This document shows positions 1 to 8,695 of a stretch of 64,000 bases of DNA, in pieces. This DNA is from Sipunculus nudus. Taxonomy: Eukaryota; Annelida; Sipuncula; Golfingiida; Sipunculidae. Below the pieces are notes generated by a model. The model saw only the letters and a list, made by a program, of their open reading frames with translations, had not been told where the DNA came from and searched no databases. Both the position numbers and the translations under genes were made by a program. Location of the stretch: positions 32,823,229-32,887,228 of the forward strand of contig CM049314.1 of NCBI GenBank assembly GCA_026874595.1, read 5' to 3'. Positions within the stretch are counted from its first letter, which is position 1. Each line of letters opens with the position of its first letter.

Positions 1-37
1 GCAATATGCTTGCCGAAATCTTTGATTCCGGCAAGCA
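1..37. repeat. Terminal-type hairpin TGCTTGCCG...CGGCAAGCA
   Basis: A 9 bp stem (TGCTTGCCG pairing with CGGCAAGCA) extends through a further 4 of 5 pairs around a short loop. The whole 37 nt stretch recurs exactly at 8328-8364 and 8530-8566. Here it joins the first 148 bp monomer directly through AACTAG. The repeat at both edges suggests that 1-8570 is one unit of a larger array or is bounded by element ends. Confidence 0.75.
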
Positions 38-845
38 ACTAGCTGCAAAAGTCGCGGTGTTATCAGCAGTTACGTGAAATCATGTTTTTTTTCTCGCTTG
101 ACGAGATATAGTACGAGATTTGGCAAGACGAGCAGTTTTATTATGTCAAGACGGCCAAACGTTACGAAATGGCGAAAACTAGATCCGTCTAGCTGTAAAA
201 GTCGCCGAGTTATAAGCATTTCCGTGTACTCTCGTGTTTTCTCGTTTGACGAGATATGGTGCAGGATTTGGCCAGTCTTGTAGATTTGTCATATCAAACT
301 CTCTAAATGTTACGAAATGGCGAAAACTACATCTGTCTAGCTGTAAAAGTTGCCGAGTTATTAGCATTTCTGTGAAATCTCCTTTTTTTATCGTTTGACG
401 AGATATGGTGCGAGATTTGGCCAGTCTTGCAGGTTTGTCATGTCAAGCCGTCCAAATGTTAATGAATGCCAAAAACTAGACCTGTCTAGCCGTGAAAGTC
501 GCCGACTTATATGCATTTCTGTGAAATCTCGTTTTTCCACATTTGACCAGATGTAGTGCGAGATTTCGCCAAGTATCGCAGTTTTACTATGTCAAGTTGG
601 CCAAATGTTACCAAATGCCAAAAACTAGATCTGAGTAGCTGTAAAAGTCGCCTAGTTATAAGCATTTCCATGATATCTCGTTTTTTTCTCGCTTGACGAG
701 ATATGGTGCGAGATTTGGCCTGATTTCTTTTCTGGCGTGTCAAGCTGGTCATATGTTATGAAATGCCGAAAACTAGACCTGTGTAGCTGTAAAAGTCGCC
801 GAGTTATAAGCATTTCCGTGAAATCTCGGTTTTTCTCGTTTGACG
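33..845. repeat. ~148 bp tandem monomer array, block I
   Basis: The CTAG/GTAG anchor recurs at 39, 189, 337, 486, 635 and 783, giving spacings of 148-150 bp. Each monomer has CTAGAC-CT-GTCTAG (a 6 bp inverted repeat, best seen in other blocks), then AAATCTCG...CGAGATTT enclosing CTCG-TTTGA-CGAG. Monomers within the block differ clearly from each other, while the same monomer in blocks II and III is nearly identical. The array was therefore amplified as multi-monomer blocks. Open frames of 60-90 codons occur on both strands but 148 is not a multiple of 3. Confidence 0.9.
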
Positions 846-1005
846 ATTAACCGAGCGAAATTTGACGAGACTTGCAATTGAATGACTTATAACCAAGGGG
901 AAGCAGCCTTATGCAAAAAACTAGACCCTTGAAACATAAATATTAACCGAGATAGAAGCCAAAAACTGCATATTTTCAGATCGTCAAGTTTAACCCACAA
1001 ATTTG

Positions 1006-1019
1006 GTAACCATGGTAAC
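1006..1019. promoter_or_regulatory. RFX X-box-like site
   Basis: GTAACCATGGTAAC fits the X-box consensus GTHNYYATRRNAAC (recalled) at every position. Function is inferred from the motif only. Confidence 0.4.
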
Positions 1020-1152
1020 GGCAGCACAAAGCTACATGTGCGGAGGAATAAGCCAATGTTCCTAGTTTAAGATACAACGATAAAAATTGTGCCATGTTTA
1101 AAATTATTGTAGATATTGCAGAAAAATGATATGTGTTAGTGTTTCAGGTACC

Positions 1153-1167
1153 ACGCCCCCTGGTGGC
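1153..1167 (-). promoter_or_regulatory. CTCF-like site
   Basis: The minus strand reads GCCACCAGGGGGCGT. It matches 13 of 14 positions of the core CCASYAGRKGGCRS (recalled). Repeated at 3600-3614. Confidence 0.4.
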
Positions 1168-1615
1168 TATTTCCAAAAAATGAATATATTAAGATATTAA
1201 TATAAAGATATTTATAAATAACACAAAATATATCAATTTCAAAGCCATTGTTAAAAAAATGCAACCTGTAGGTCATATTTAATGAAATCTCGAAGACTCT
1301 CGTTTGACGAGAAACGGTGCGAGATTTTGCAAGATTTTTGATTGGATCACCGAGAGCTCACCAAGGGCTACAAGATGCAAAAAAATTGACCTCTCCAGCA
1401 TAAAAGTTAGAGTTAGAAGCTGAAAACTGCATATTTTCAAAATTCAAAAGTTTTACCCCAAAAATAGAGAAATCTGGCAATAGCGCACTTTGGCACCTAT
1501 GCGCAAAAATAAGCCCATGGTACCCAGTTGAAGGTGCTGTGATGGAAATGGCCCAATGTTTAATAGTTCTGGAGGTATAGCACCAAAACAAATTTTCATG
1601 TTTTTTCATCTGCAA

Positions 1616-1630
1616 CGCCCCCTGGCGGCC
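1616..1630 (-). promoter_or_regulatory. CTCF-like site
   Basis: The minus strand reads GGCCGCCAGGGGGCG, about 12 of 14 core positions once the next base is included. Same position relative to TTTCCAAAA as in the other linkers. Confidence 0.35.
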
Positions 1631-1754
1631 ATTTCCAAAATCTGAAAAAACAATTTCGAGATATTCTTGTGTTACATAAAATATCTCAGAATCAGTACGA
1701 TTGCTGCAAATTTGAAAAATATCAGGAAATTCCATGATTTCTCCCCGAAATTGC

Positions 1755-1768
1755 GTAACCATGGTAAC
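1755..1768. promoter_or_regulatory. RFX X-box-like site
   Basis: GTAACCATGGTAAC, a full consensus match. It lies just before the AGTAAGCTACAT segment that starts the block tail. Confidence 0.4.
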
Positions 1769-1800
1769 AGCAAATTTAAGTAAGCTACATGTCAAAAGAA

Positions 1801-2330
1801 AGGCCAGGTGATGACGAAATAAATGAGATATTGCAGAAGTGGATAAGCCTATTTATGGCGAAGTTATAGTGCAAAAACCGTTAACCATACCTGTCGTGAC
1901 CTTGACCTTGACCTTTGACCTATTTTAACCAAAAACAATAGGGCACCTAGAAATTATGTTTTTCATCATCCCTGTAAGTTTCAAGGTGATTGTGGCAAAA
2001 TTGTGGCCAGGAGAGTGCAGACAAACAAACAAACAGACAAGATGACCAGAGGTCACGCGCTTGCCGGAAATGGAAATGATACAGACAGATAGACAGAGAG
2101 TGCATGTAGAAACAGTCATATGAATGAGCAACATTGTGGGGGCAGCAGAAACGGATAATATGTTTATTTATGCATGCTGACCTTTAACAGCTGCATATCT
2201 TTCTAGTGTAAAAGGGACCAAGTTCAAAATTTTTTCATGAAATCCCGTTAATCTCGTTTGACAAGAAGCAGTGAGACGTTTTCAGGTTTGTCATGTCAAG
2301 CTGGCCAAATGATATGAAATGCCGAAAACT
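1801..2330. repeat. Block I tail (half-sites, ACAAAC tract, GCTTGCCGGAAAT arm)
   Basis: The order is AGGCCAGGTGATGACGAAA, tandem TGACCT half-sites, an (ACAAA/ACAG)-rich tract, then GCTTGCCGGAAAT, which is one arm of the hairpin seen at 8334. From about 2041 onward it is almost identical to 4660 onward (offset 2618). Confidence 0.8.
1897..1921 (-). promoter_or_regulatory. Four tandem AGGTCA nuclear-receptor half-sites
   Basis: TGACCT hexamers lie at 1897, 1903, 1909 and 1916. On the minus strand this is AGGTCA-A-AGGTCA (the DR1 layout) followed by two abutting AGGTCA copies. Motif only; no binding evidence. Confidence 0.4.
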
Positions 2331-3300
2331 AGACCTGTCTAGCTATAAAAGCCGCTGAGTTATAAGCATTTGCATGAAATCTCGTGTTTTCTCGTTTGAC
2401 GGGAAATGGTGCAAGCTTTGGCAAGATTTCCAGTTTTGTCATGTCAGGTTTGTCAAATATTACAAAATGCCGGAAACTAGACCTGTCTAGCTGCAAAAGT
2501 CGCCGTGTTATCAGCATTTACGTGAAATCATGTTTTTTTCTCACTTGACGAGATATAGTACGAGATTTGGCAAGACGAGCAGTTTTATTATGTCAAGACG
2601 GCCAAACGTTACGAAATGGCAAAAACTAGATCCGTCTAGCTGTAAAAGTCGCCAAGTTATAAGCATTTCCGTGTACTCTCGTGTTTTCTCGTTTGACGAG
2701 ATATGGTGCAGGATTTGGCCAGTCTTGTAGATTTGTCATATCAAACTCTCTAAATGTTATGAAATGGCGAAAACTACATCTGTCTAGCTGTAAAAGTCGC
2801 CGAGTTATTAGCATGTCTGTGAAATCTCCTTTTTTATCGTTTGACGAGATATGGTGCGAGATTTGGCCAGTCTTGCAGGTTTGTCATGTAAAGCCGTCCA
2901 AATGTTAATGAATGCCAAAAACTAGACCTGTCTAGCCGTGAAAGTCGCCGACTTATATGCATTTCTGTGAAATCTCGTTTTTCCACATTTGACCAGATAT
3001 AGTGCGAGATTTTCGCCAAGTATCACAGTTTTACTATGTCAAGTTGGCCAAATGTTACCAAATGCCAAAAACTAGACCTGAGTAGCTGTAAAAGTCGCCT
3101 AGTTATAAGCATTTCCATGATATCTCGTTTTTTTCTCGCTTGACGAGATATGGTGCGAGATTTGGCCTGATTTCTTTTCTGGCGTGTCAAGCTGGTCATA
3201 TGTTATGAAATGCAGGAAACTAGACCTGTGTAGCTGTAAAAGTCGCCAATTTATAAGCATTTCTGTGAAATCTCGTTTTTTCTCGTTTGACGATAAACCG
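2331..3300. repeat. ~148 bp monomer array, block II
   Basis: Anchors lie at 2339, 2487, 2636, 2784, 2932, 3082 and 3230. The run from 2487 is nearly identical to that from 39 (offset about 2448) and to that from 5105 (offset 2618). Confidence 0.9.
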
Positions 3301-3452
3301 AGCGAAATTTGACGAGACTTGCAATTGAATGACTTAGAACCAAGGGGAAGCAGCCTCATGCAAAAAACTAGACCCTTGAAACATAAATATTAACCGAGAT
3401 AGAAGCCAAAAACTGCATATTTTCAGATCGTCAAGTTTAACCCACAAATTTG

Positions 3453-3466
3453 GTAACCATGGTAAC
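3453..3466. promoter_or_regulatory. RFX X-box-like site
   Basis: GTAACCATGGTAAC, identical to 1006-1019. Confidence 0.4.
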
Positions 3467-3599
3467 GGCAGCACAAAGCTACATGTGCGGAGGAATAAGC
3501 CAATGTTCCTAGTTTAAGATACAACGATAAAAATTGTGCCATGTTTAAAATTATTTTAGATATTGCAGAAAAATGATATGTTACAGTGTTCCAGGTACC

Positions 3600-3614
3600 A
3601 CGCCCCCTGGTGGC
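3600..3614 (-). promoter_or_regulatory. CTCF-like site
   Basis: Same GCCACCAGGGGGCGT as at 1153-1167. Confidence 0.4.
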
Positions 3615-3720
3615 TATTTCCAAAAAATGAAAAACTGATTTCGAGATATTTATAAATAACACAAAATATATCAATTTCAAAGCCATTGTTAAAAAAATGC
3701 AACCTGTAGGTCATATTTAA

Positions 3721-4320
3721 TGAAATCTCGAAGACTCTCGTTTGACGAGAAATGGTGCGAGATTTGGCGAGACTTTTAGTTTTATCATGTCAAGCTGCCT
3801 ATAAGGTACATAATGACCAAAACCAGACGTCTGTAGCTTAAAAATTGACAAAGTTACAAAAAATGGTCGTGTTATTTCCAATTTCCATGATTTTTGCCCA
3901 AAAAATGTAACCATGGTAACGGCACTTGCATATTTGTCGTGTCAAGCTGGTCTAGTGGAACTAAATGCCGAAAACCAGACGTGTCTAGCTGTCAAACTGG
4001 CCCAGTTATAAGCATTTCCGTGAAATCCCGTGTTTTCTCGTTTGACGAGATAAGGTGCGAGATTTGGCCTGTCTTGCAGCTCTGTCGTGTCAAGCTTGTT
4101 TGGTGGAAAGAAATGCCGAAAACCAGACCTGTCTAGCTGTAAAAGTCGCTGAGTTATAAGCATTTCCGCGAAGTCTCGTTTTTTCTCGTTTGACGAGATA
4201 TGGCGCGAGATTTGGCGTAACTTTCAGTTCTGTCGTGTCAAGCTGGTCATGTGGAACAAAATGCCGAAAACTAGATCTGCCTAGCTTAAAAACTGACAAA
4301 GTTACAAAAAAATGGTCGTG
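3721..4320. repeat. ~148 bp monomers, block II second run
   Basis: Anchors at 3985, 4133 and 4281 are exactly 148 bp apart, after a degenerate monomer at 3721. A variant subfamily uses AACCAGAC in place of AACTAGAC. An X-box interrupts the run at 3908. Confidence 0.85.
3908..3921. promoter_or_regulatory. RFX X-box-like site
   Basis: GTAACCATGGTAAC between two monomers. Confidence 0.4.
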
Positions 4321-4355
4321 TTATTTCCAATTCCCATGATTTTTGCCCAAAAAAT

Positions 4356-4369
4356 GTAACCATGGTAAC
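4356..4369. promoter_or_regulatory. RFX X-box-like site
   Basis: GTAACCATGGTAAC, full consensus match. Confidence 0.4.
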
Positions 4370-4497
4370 GGCAAATTTAAGTAAGCTACATATCAAAAGA
4401 AAGGCCAGGTGATGACGAAAAAAATGAGCTATTGCAGAAGTGGATAAGCCTATTTATGGCGAAGTTATAGTGCAAAAACCGTTAACCACACCTGTCG

Positions 4498-4516
4498 TGA
4501 CCTTGACCCTTGACCT
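4498..4516 (-). promoter_or_regulatory. Tandem AGGTCA half-sites (degenerate)
   Basis: TGACCT, TGACCC, one spacer base, then TGACCT. The middle copy has one substitution. Confidence 0.35.
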
Positions 4517-4935
4517 TGGAGCAATGTTGACCAAAAACAATAGGGTTCCAGGGTGTTCGGTTGTCAATCAACCCTGTAAGGGTCATGTCGATTGCTGCAA
4601 AATTGTGGCCAGGAGAGCGCAGACAAACACACAAATAAACAAAAAAACAAACAGACAAGATGACCAGAGGTCACGCGCTTGCCGGAAATGGAAATGATAC
4701 AGACAGATAGACAGAGAGTGCATGTAGAAACAGTCATATGAATGAGCAACATTGTGGGGGCAGCAGAAACGGATAATATGTTTATTTATGCATGCTGACC
4801 TTTAACAGCTGCATATCTTTCTAGTGTAAAAGGGACCAAGTTCAAAATTTTTTCATGAAATCCCGTTAATCTTGTTTGACAAGAAGCAGTGAGACGTTTT
4901 CAGGTTTGTCATGTCAAGCTGGCCAAATGATATGA

Positions 4936-6015
4936 AATGCCGAAAACCAGACCTGTCTAGCTATAAAAGCCGCTGAGTTATAACCATTTGCATGAAATCT
5001 CGTGTTTTCTCGTTTGACGGGAAATGGTGCGAGCTTTGGCGAGATTTCCAGTTTTGTCTTGTCAGGTTTGTCAAATATTACAAAATGCCGGAAACTAGCC
5101 CTGTCTAGCTGCAAAAGTCGCCGTCTTATCAGCATTTACGTGAAATCATGTTTTTTTCTCGCTTGACGAGATATAGTACGAGATTTGGCAAGACGAGCAG
5201 TTTTATTATGTCAAGACGACCAAACGTTACGAAATGGCGAAAACTAGATCCGTCTAGCTGTAAAAGTCCCCGAGTTTTAGGCATTTCCGTGCTCTCTCGT
5301 GTTTTCTCGTGTGACGAGATATGGTGCAGGATTTGACCAGTCTTGAAGATTTGTCATATCAAACTCTCTAAATGTTATGAAATGGCGAAAACTACATCTG
5401 TCTAGCTGTAAAAGTCGCCGAGTTATTAGCATTTCTGTGAAATCTCCTTTTTCATCGTTTGACGAGATATGGTGCGAGATTTGGCCAGTCTTGCAGGTTT
5501 GTCATATCAAGCCGTCCAAATGTTAATGAATGCCGAAAACTAGACCTGTCTAGCTGTAAAACTCGCCGAGTTATAAGCATTTCCGTGAAATCTCGTGTTT
5601 TCTCGTTTGACGAGATAGGGTGCGAGATTTGGCCTGACTTGCACATCTATCGTGTCAAGCTGGTCTACTAGTGGAACTAAATGCCGAAAACCACACGTGT
5701 CTAGCTGTAAAACTGGCCTAGTTATAAGCATTTCCGTGAAATCTCGTGTTTTCTCGTTTGACGAGATACGGTGCGAGATTTGGCCTGTCTTGCAGCTCTG
5801 TCGTGTCAAGCTTGTTTGGTGGAACTAAATGCCGAAAACCAGACGTGTCTAGCTGTAAAAGTCGCCGAGTAATAAGCATTTCCGCGAAGTCTCGTTTTTT
5901 CTCGTTTGACGAGATATGGCGCGAGATTTGGCGTTACTTTCAGTTCTGTCGTGTCAAGCTGGTCATGTGGAACAAAATGCCGAAAACTAGATCTGCCTAG
6001 CTTAAAAACTGACAA
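4936..6015. repeat. ~148 bp monomer array, block III
   Basis: Eight anchors at 4957, 5105, 5254, 5402, 5550, 5701, 5849 and 5997, spaced 148-151 bp. The first five match block II at offset 2618. The last three match the AACCAGAC subfamily of 3985-4281. Confidence 0.9.
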
Positions 6016-6071
6016 AGTTACAAAAAAATGGTCGTGTTATTTCCAATTTCCATGATTTTTGCCCAAAAAAT

Positions 6072-6085
6072 GTAACCATGGTAAC
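6072..6085. promoter_or_regulatory. RFX X-box-like site
   Basis: GTAACCATGGTAAC, full consensus match. Confidence 0.4.
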
Positions 6086-6213
6086 GGCAAATTTAAGTAA
6101 GCTACATATCAAAAGAAAGGCCAGGTGATGACGAAAAAAATGAGCTATTGCAGAAGTGGATAAGCCTATTTATGGCGAAGTTATAGTGCAAAAACCGTTA
6201 ACCACACCTGTCG

Positions 6214-6232
6214 TGACCTTGACCCTTGACCT
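6214..6232 (-). promoter_or_regulatory. Tandem AGGTCA half-sites (degenerate)
   Basis: TGACCT, TGACCC, spacer, TGACCT; same as at 4498-4516. Confidence 0.35.
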
Positions 6233-6720
6233 TGGAGCAATGTTGACCAAAAACAATAGGGTTCCAGGGTGTTCGGTTGTCAATCAACCCTGTAAGGGTC
6301 ATGTCGATTGCTGCAAAATTGTGGCCAGGAGAGCGCAGACAAACACACAAAAAAACAAACAAAAAAACAAACTAGACGACCATAGGTCGAACGCTTGCCG
6401 GAAATCAGAAGTGAAACACAGACGGACAGACAGTACATATTGTCGGTTTTCTATTAATGGAATGACTCTCAAGGACATTGCTGAGAATATGTGGCCTGTA
6501 GAATGACATATGAGACAAAAGAACAGGCAAGCAGACAAAGCTGACAACAAAAGACGAACAGACAGACATACTGACTTTGTGAGACAAGATTGACACCAGA
6601 TGACTTTTTCTAGTTATGGAGAAGATTCAAAGGAAGAAAATGAGTTATAATTTATGTAATTTAGATTTATAGTTTTGGAGGTATGGCGAATTAATTATAT
6701 ACTTGGAAGGTTCGTCTGTA

Positions 6721-6734
6721 GCGCCCTCTAGCGG
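6721..6734 (-). promoter_or_regulatory. CTCF-like site
   Basis: The minus strand reads CCGCTAGAGGGCGC, 13 of 14 core positions. Confidence 0.35.
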
Positions 6735-7051
6735 ACATATTCCGAAGATGACAAATGCGTTTCGTATTATTAGTGTATGACATAAGATGTCCCAGTTTCA
6801 AAAGGATTCCGTCAAAGCTGTGGCCTGTAGAATGCTATATGTAAGGCGTAAGAACCAGCAAGCAGGCGACTTTGAGGATAACGTACAAACAGATGGACAC
6901 ACTGACAAAGTGACAGAAGATTGAAACCAGATGCCTTAATCAGGTTATGCAGAAGACTCAAAGGAAGAATATAAGCTTTAGTTTATGTAACTGAGGCTTT
7001 GGGTGTACAGATATGGCCAATACATTGGTATGTGTGTGAGGGTCGTGTGCA

Positions 7052-7067
7052 GCGCCCACTTGTGGCC
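7052..7067 (-). promoter_or_regulatory. Degenerate CTCF-like site
   Basis: GCGCCCACTTGTGGCC is the most diverged copy of the box in the 330 bp units. Confidence 0.2.
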
Positions 7068-7383
7068 ATATCCGGAAAATGAAAAATTTATTTTCTAGAT
7101 ATTAGTGTAAGACATAAGGTGTAATAGTTTCAAAAGGATTTCATCAAAACTGTGGCCTATAGAATGCTAAATGTGAGACGCAAGAACCAGCAAGCAGGCG
7201 AATTTTAGGACAACTGACAAACAGACGGACACACTGACAAAGTGACTCAAGATTGAGTCCAGATGACTTCTCCAGGTTATGAAGAAGACTCAAAGGAAGA
7301 AAAAAGGTACAGTTTATGTAACTGAGGTTTATAGTTTTGGAGATATTGCCAAAGCATGATATGTTGGGAGAGGTTCGAGTTCA

Positions 7384-7399
7384 GCGCCCCCTAGCGGCC
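7384..7399 (-). promoter_or_regulatory. CTCF-like site (best match)
   Basis: With flanks the minus strand reads TGGCCGCTAGGGGGCGCTG. It differs at three positions from the recalled vertebrate 19-mer TGGCCACCAGGGGGCGCTA. Confidence 0.45.
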
Positions 7400-7710
7400 A
7401 TATCCGGAAAATGGAAAATTTGTTTTGAGATATTAGTGTAAGACTTAAGATGTAATAGTTTCAAAAGCATTCTTTCAAAACTGTGGCCTGTAGAATGCTA
7501 TATGTGAGACGCAAGAGCAAGCAGGCGAATTTGAGGACAACTGACAAACAGACAGACACACCGACAAAGTGACACAACATTGAGACCAGATGACTACACT
7601 AGGTTATGGAGAAAACTCAGAGGAAGAAAATAAGCTATAGTTTATGTAATTGAGGCTTATAATTTTGGAGATATGGCCAAAATATGATATGTTCGGGAGG
7701 TTCGCATCCA

Positions 7711-7726
7711 GCGCCCCCTAGCGGCC
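7711..7726 (-). promoter_or_regulatory. CTCF-like site
   Basis: GCGCCCCCTAGCGGCC, identical in core to 7384-7399, one unit downstream. Confidence 0.4.
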
Positions 7727-8019
7727 CTATTAAAAAAATGAAAAAAACGATTTCGAGATACTAGTGGAGGACTTATAATATGTCAGTTTCAGAAAGATTC
7801 CTGCATTAATGTGGCCTTTGGCGCAAGATGAATGAAATCTCGAAATATCTCTATTCACGAGATATTTTACGAGATACTGCAATACTTGTTAGAAAATCTT
7901 GTAGTACTAGTTGAATGCTACCTGATGCAAAAAACTAGATCACACTAGCTTTAAAACTGACAAAGTTAGAAAAATAAGACCCCTTATATTCGAATATCAT
8001 GACTATTCCCCCCAAATTT

Positions 8020-8033
8020 GTAACCATGGTTAC
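8020..8033. promoter_or_regulatory. Palindromic X-box variant
   Basis: GTAACCATGGTTAC is a perfect 14 bp palindrome. It differs from the X-box consensus at one position of the 3' half. Confidence 0.3.
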
Positions 8034-8161
8034 GGCAAATTTGAGTCTGCTACACACCAGATGACAGGGCTTGGAATGACGATTAAAATGAGCTATTGTT
8101 GAAGTAGATACGACTAATAGTCACAAAGATATGAAGAAAAAACCGTTTTGAGAATTTTTGA

Positions 8162-8186
8162 CGACCTTGACCTTGACCTTTGACCT
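8162..8186 (-). promoter_or_regulatory. Tandem AGGTCA half-sites
   Basis: A degenerate CGACCT is followed by TGACCT at 8168, 8174 and 8181. The last two give the DR1 layout on the minus strand, as at 1897-1921. Confidence 0.4.
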
Positions 8187-8290
8187 ATTTTAACCAAAAA
8201 CAATAGGGCACCTAGAAATTTAATTCTCCATCATCTCTGAAAGTTTAAAGGTGATTGTGGCAAAATTGTGGCCAGGAGAGTGCAGACAAA

Positions 8291-8571
8291 CAAACAGACA
8301 GACAGACAAACAGACATACGCAACTGAGCAATATGCTTGCCGAAATCTTTGATTCCGGCAAGCAAAAAACAAAAAAACAAAAAAACAAACAGACAAATGG
8401 ACATACGCAACTGACCAACATGCTTGCCGGAAATCTTCCGGCAAGCAACAAATGGACATACGCAACTCACCAACCAACTTGCCGAAATCGAAGATTTCCG
8501 GCAAGCAACAAACAGACATACGCAACTGAGCAATATGCTTGCCGAAATCTTTGATTCCGGCAAGCAATAAA
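8291..8571. repeat. Hairpin array, four units of ~55-90 bp
   Basis: Each unit reads ACATACGCAACT..., then a hairpin: 8334-8364, 8421-8447 (12 bp perfect stem, 3 nt loop), 8478-8505 and 8536-8566. Units one and four are identical over 37 nt. The stems stay paired despite changes in the loop-side bases. Linkers are ACAAAA and ACAG tracts. Open frames across this stretch are low-complexity Cys/Val/Leu-rich artefacts. Confidence 0.85.
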
Positions 8572-8695
8572 TACAGACGGGACCCAATACAAAAAAAATA
8601 CAGAAGAGACCCAATGTAAACAACAGATATACAGAAGAGACCCAATACAAACAAAATAGATACAAAAGAGACCCAATATACAAACAAAAGAAACA
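8572..8695. repeat. ~30 bp minisatellite, four copies
   Basis: ACAGAAGAGACCCAATA-like cores recur near 8572, 8600, 8631 and 8662, separated by A-rich spacers. Confidence 0.75.

Larger units (their letters stand above)
846..1282. repeat. Linker segment of block I (with X-box-like and CTCF-like motifs)
   Basis: Non-monomer sequence, homologous to 3301-3720 and, more distantly, to the 330 bp repeats at 6494-7810. Shared landmarks are a GCCCCCTGGTGGC-type box followed by TTTCCAAAA and a later TCAATTTCAAA. No coding signal. Confidence 0.8.
1283..1800. repeat. Second linker of block I with one degenerate monomer start
   Basis: Begins with a degenerate monomer piece (TCTCGTTTGACGAGA), then a linker with a CTCF-like box at 1616 and an X-box at 1755. 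The 145-codon open frame on the minus strand here is rejected as coding because the homologous linkers do not keep it open. Confidence 0.7.
3301..3720. repeat. Linker of block II
   Basis: Near copy of 850-1282, lacking about 10 bp of it in the AT-rich part. Carries the X-box at 3453 and the CTCF-like box at 3600. Confidence 0.8.
4321..4935. repeat. Block II tail
   Basis: Carries an X-box at 4356, the AGGCCAGGTGATGACGAAA segment, half-sites at 4498, an ACAAAC tract and the GCTTGCCGGAAAT arm. It is close to identical to 6030-6400 in its first part and to 2041-2330 in its last part. Confidence 0.8.
6016..6493. repeat. Block III tail
   Basis: X-box at 6072, half-sites at 6214, an ACAAAA tract at 6340 and GCTTGCCGGAAATC at 6392. 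It then passes into the 330 bp repeats instead of another monomer run. Confidence 0.8.
6494..7810. repeat. ~330 bp tandem repeat, four units
   Basis: The landmark GTGGCCTGTAGAATG (or a variant) recurs near 6494, 6823, 7155 and 7485, spaced 329-332 bp. A GCGCCC...GCGGCC box recurs at 6721, 7052, 7384 and 7711. Each unit also has a GACAAACAGACGGACACAC-type tract. The box-plus-TTTCAAAA architecture links it to the linkers of blocks I and II. No open frame is shared by the units. Confidence 0.88.
7811..8290. repeat. Degenerate monomer plus block tail
   Basis: Holds a diverged monomer piece (GAAATCTCGAAATATCT...ACGAGAT), a fully palindromic X-box variant at 8020, and half-sites at 8162. It then repeats the CAAAATTGTGGCCAGGAGAG segment seen in the block I-III tails. 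Confidence 0.75.

Noticed and set aside
1358-1795. 145-codon minus frame
   Set aside because: It lies in a repeat linker whose related copies do not keep the frame open.
8291-8571. CRISPR-like array
   Set aside because: Repeats are hairpins with irregular low-complexity linkers in eukaryotic-looking DNA; there are no unique spacers of constant length and no cas genes.
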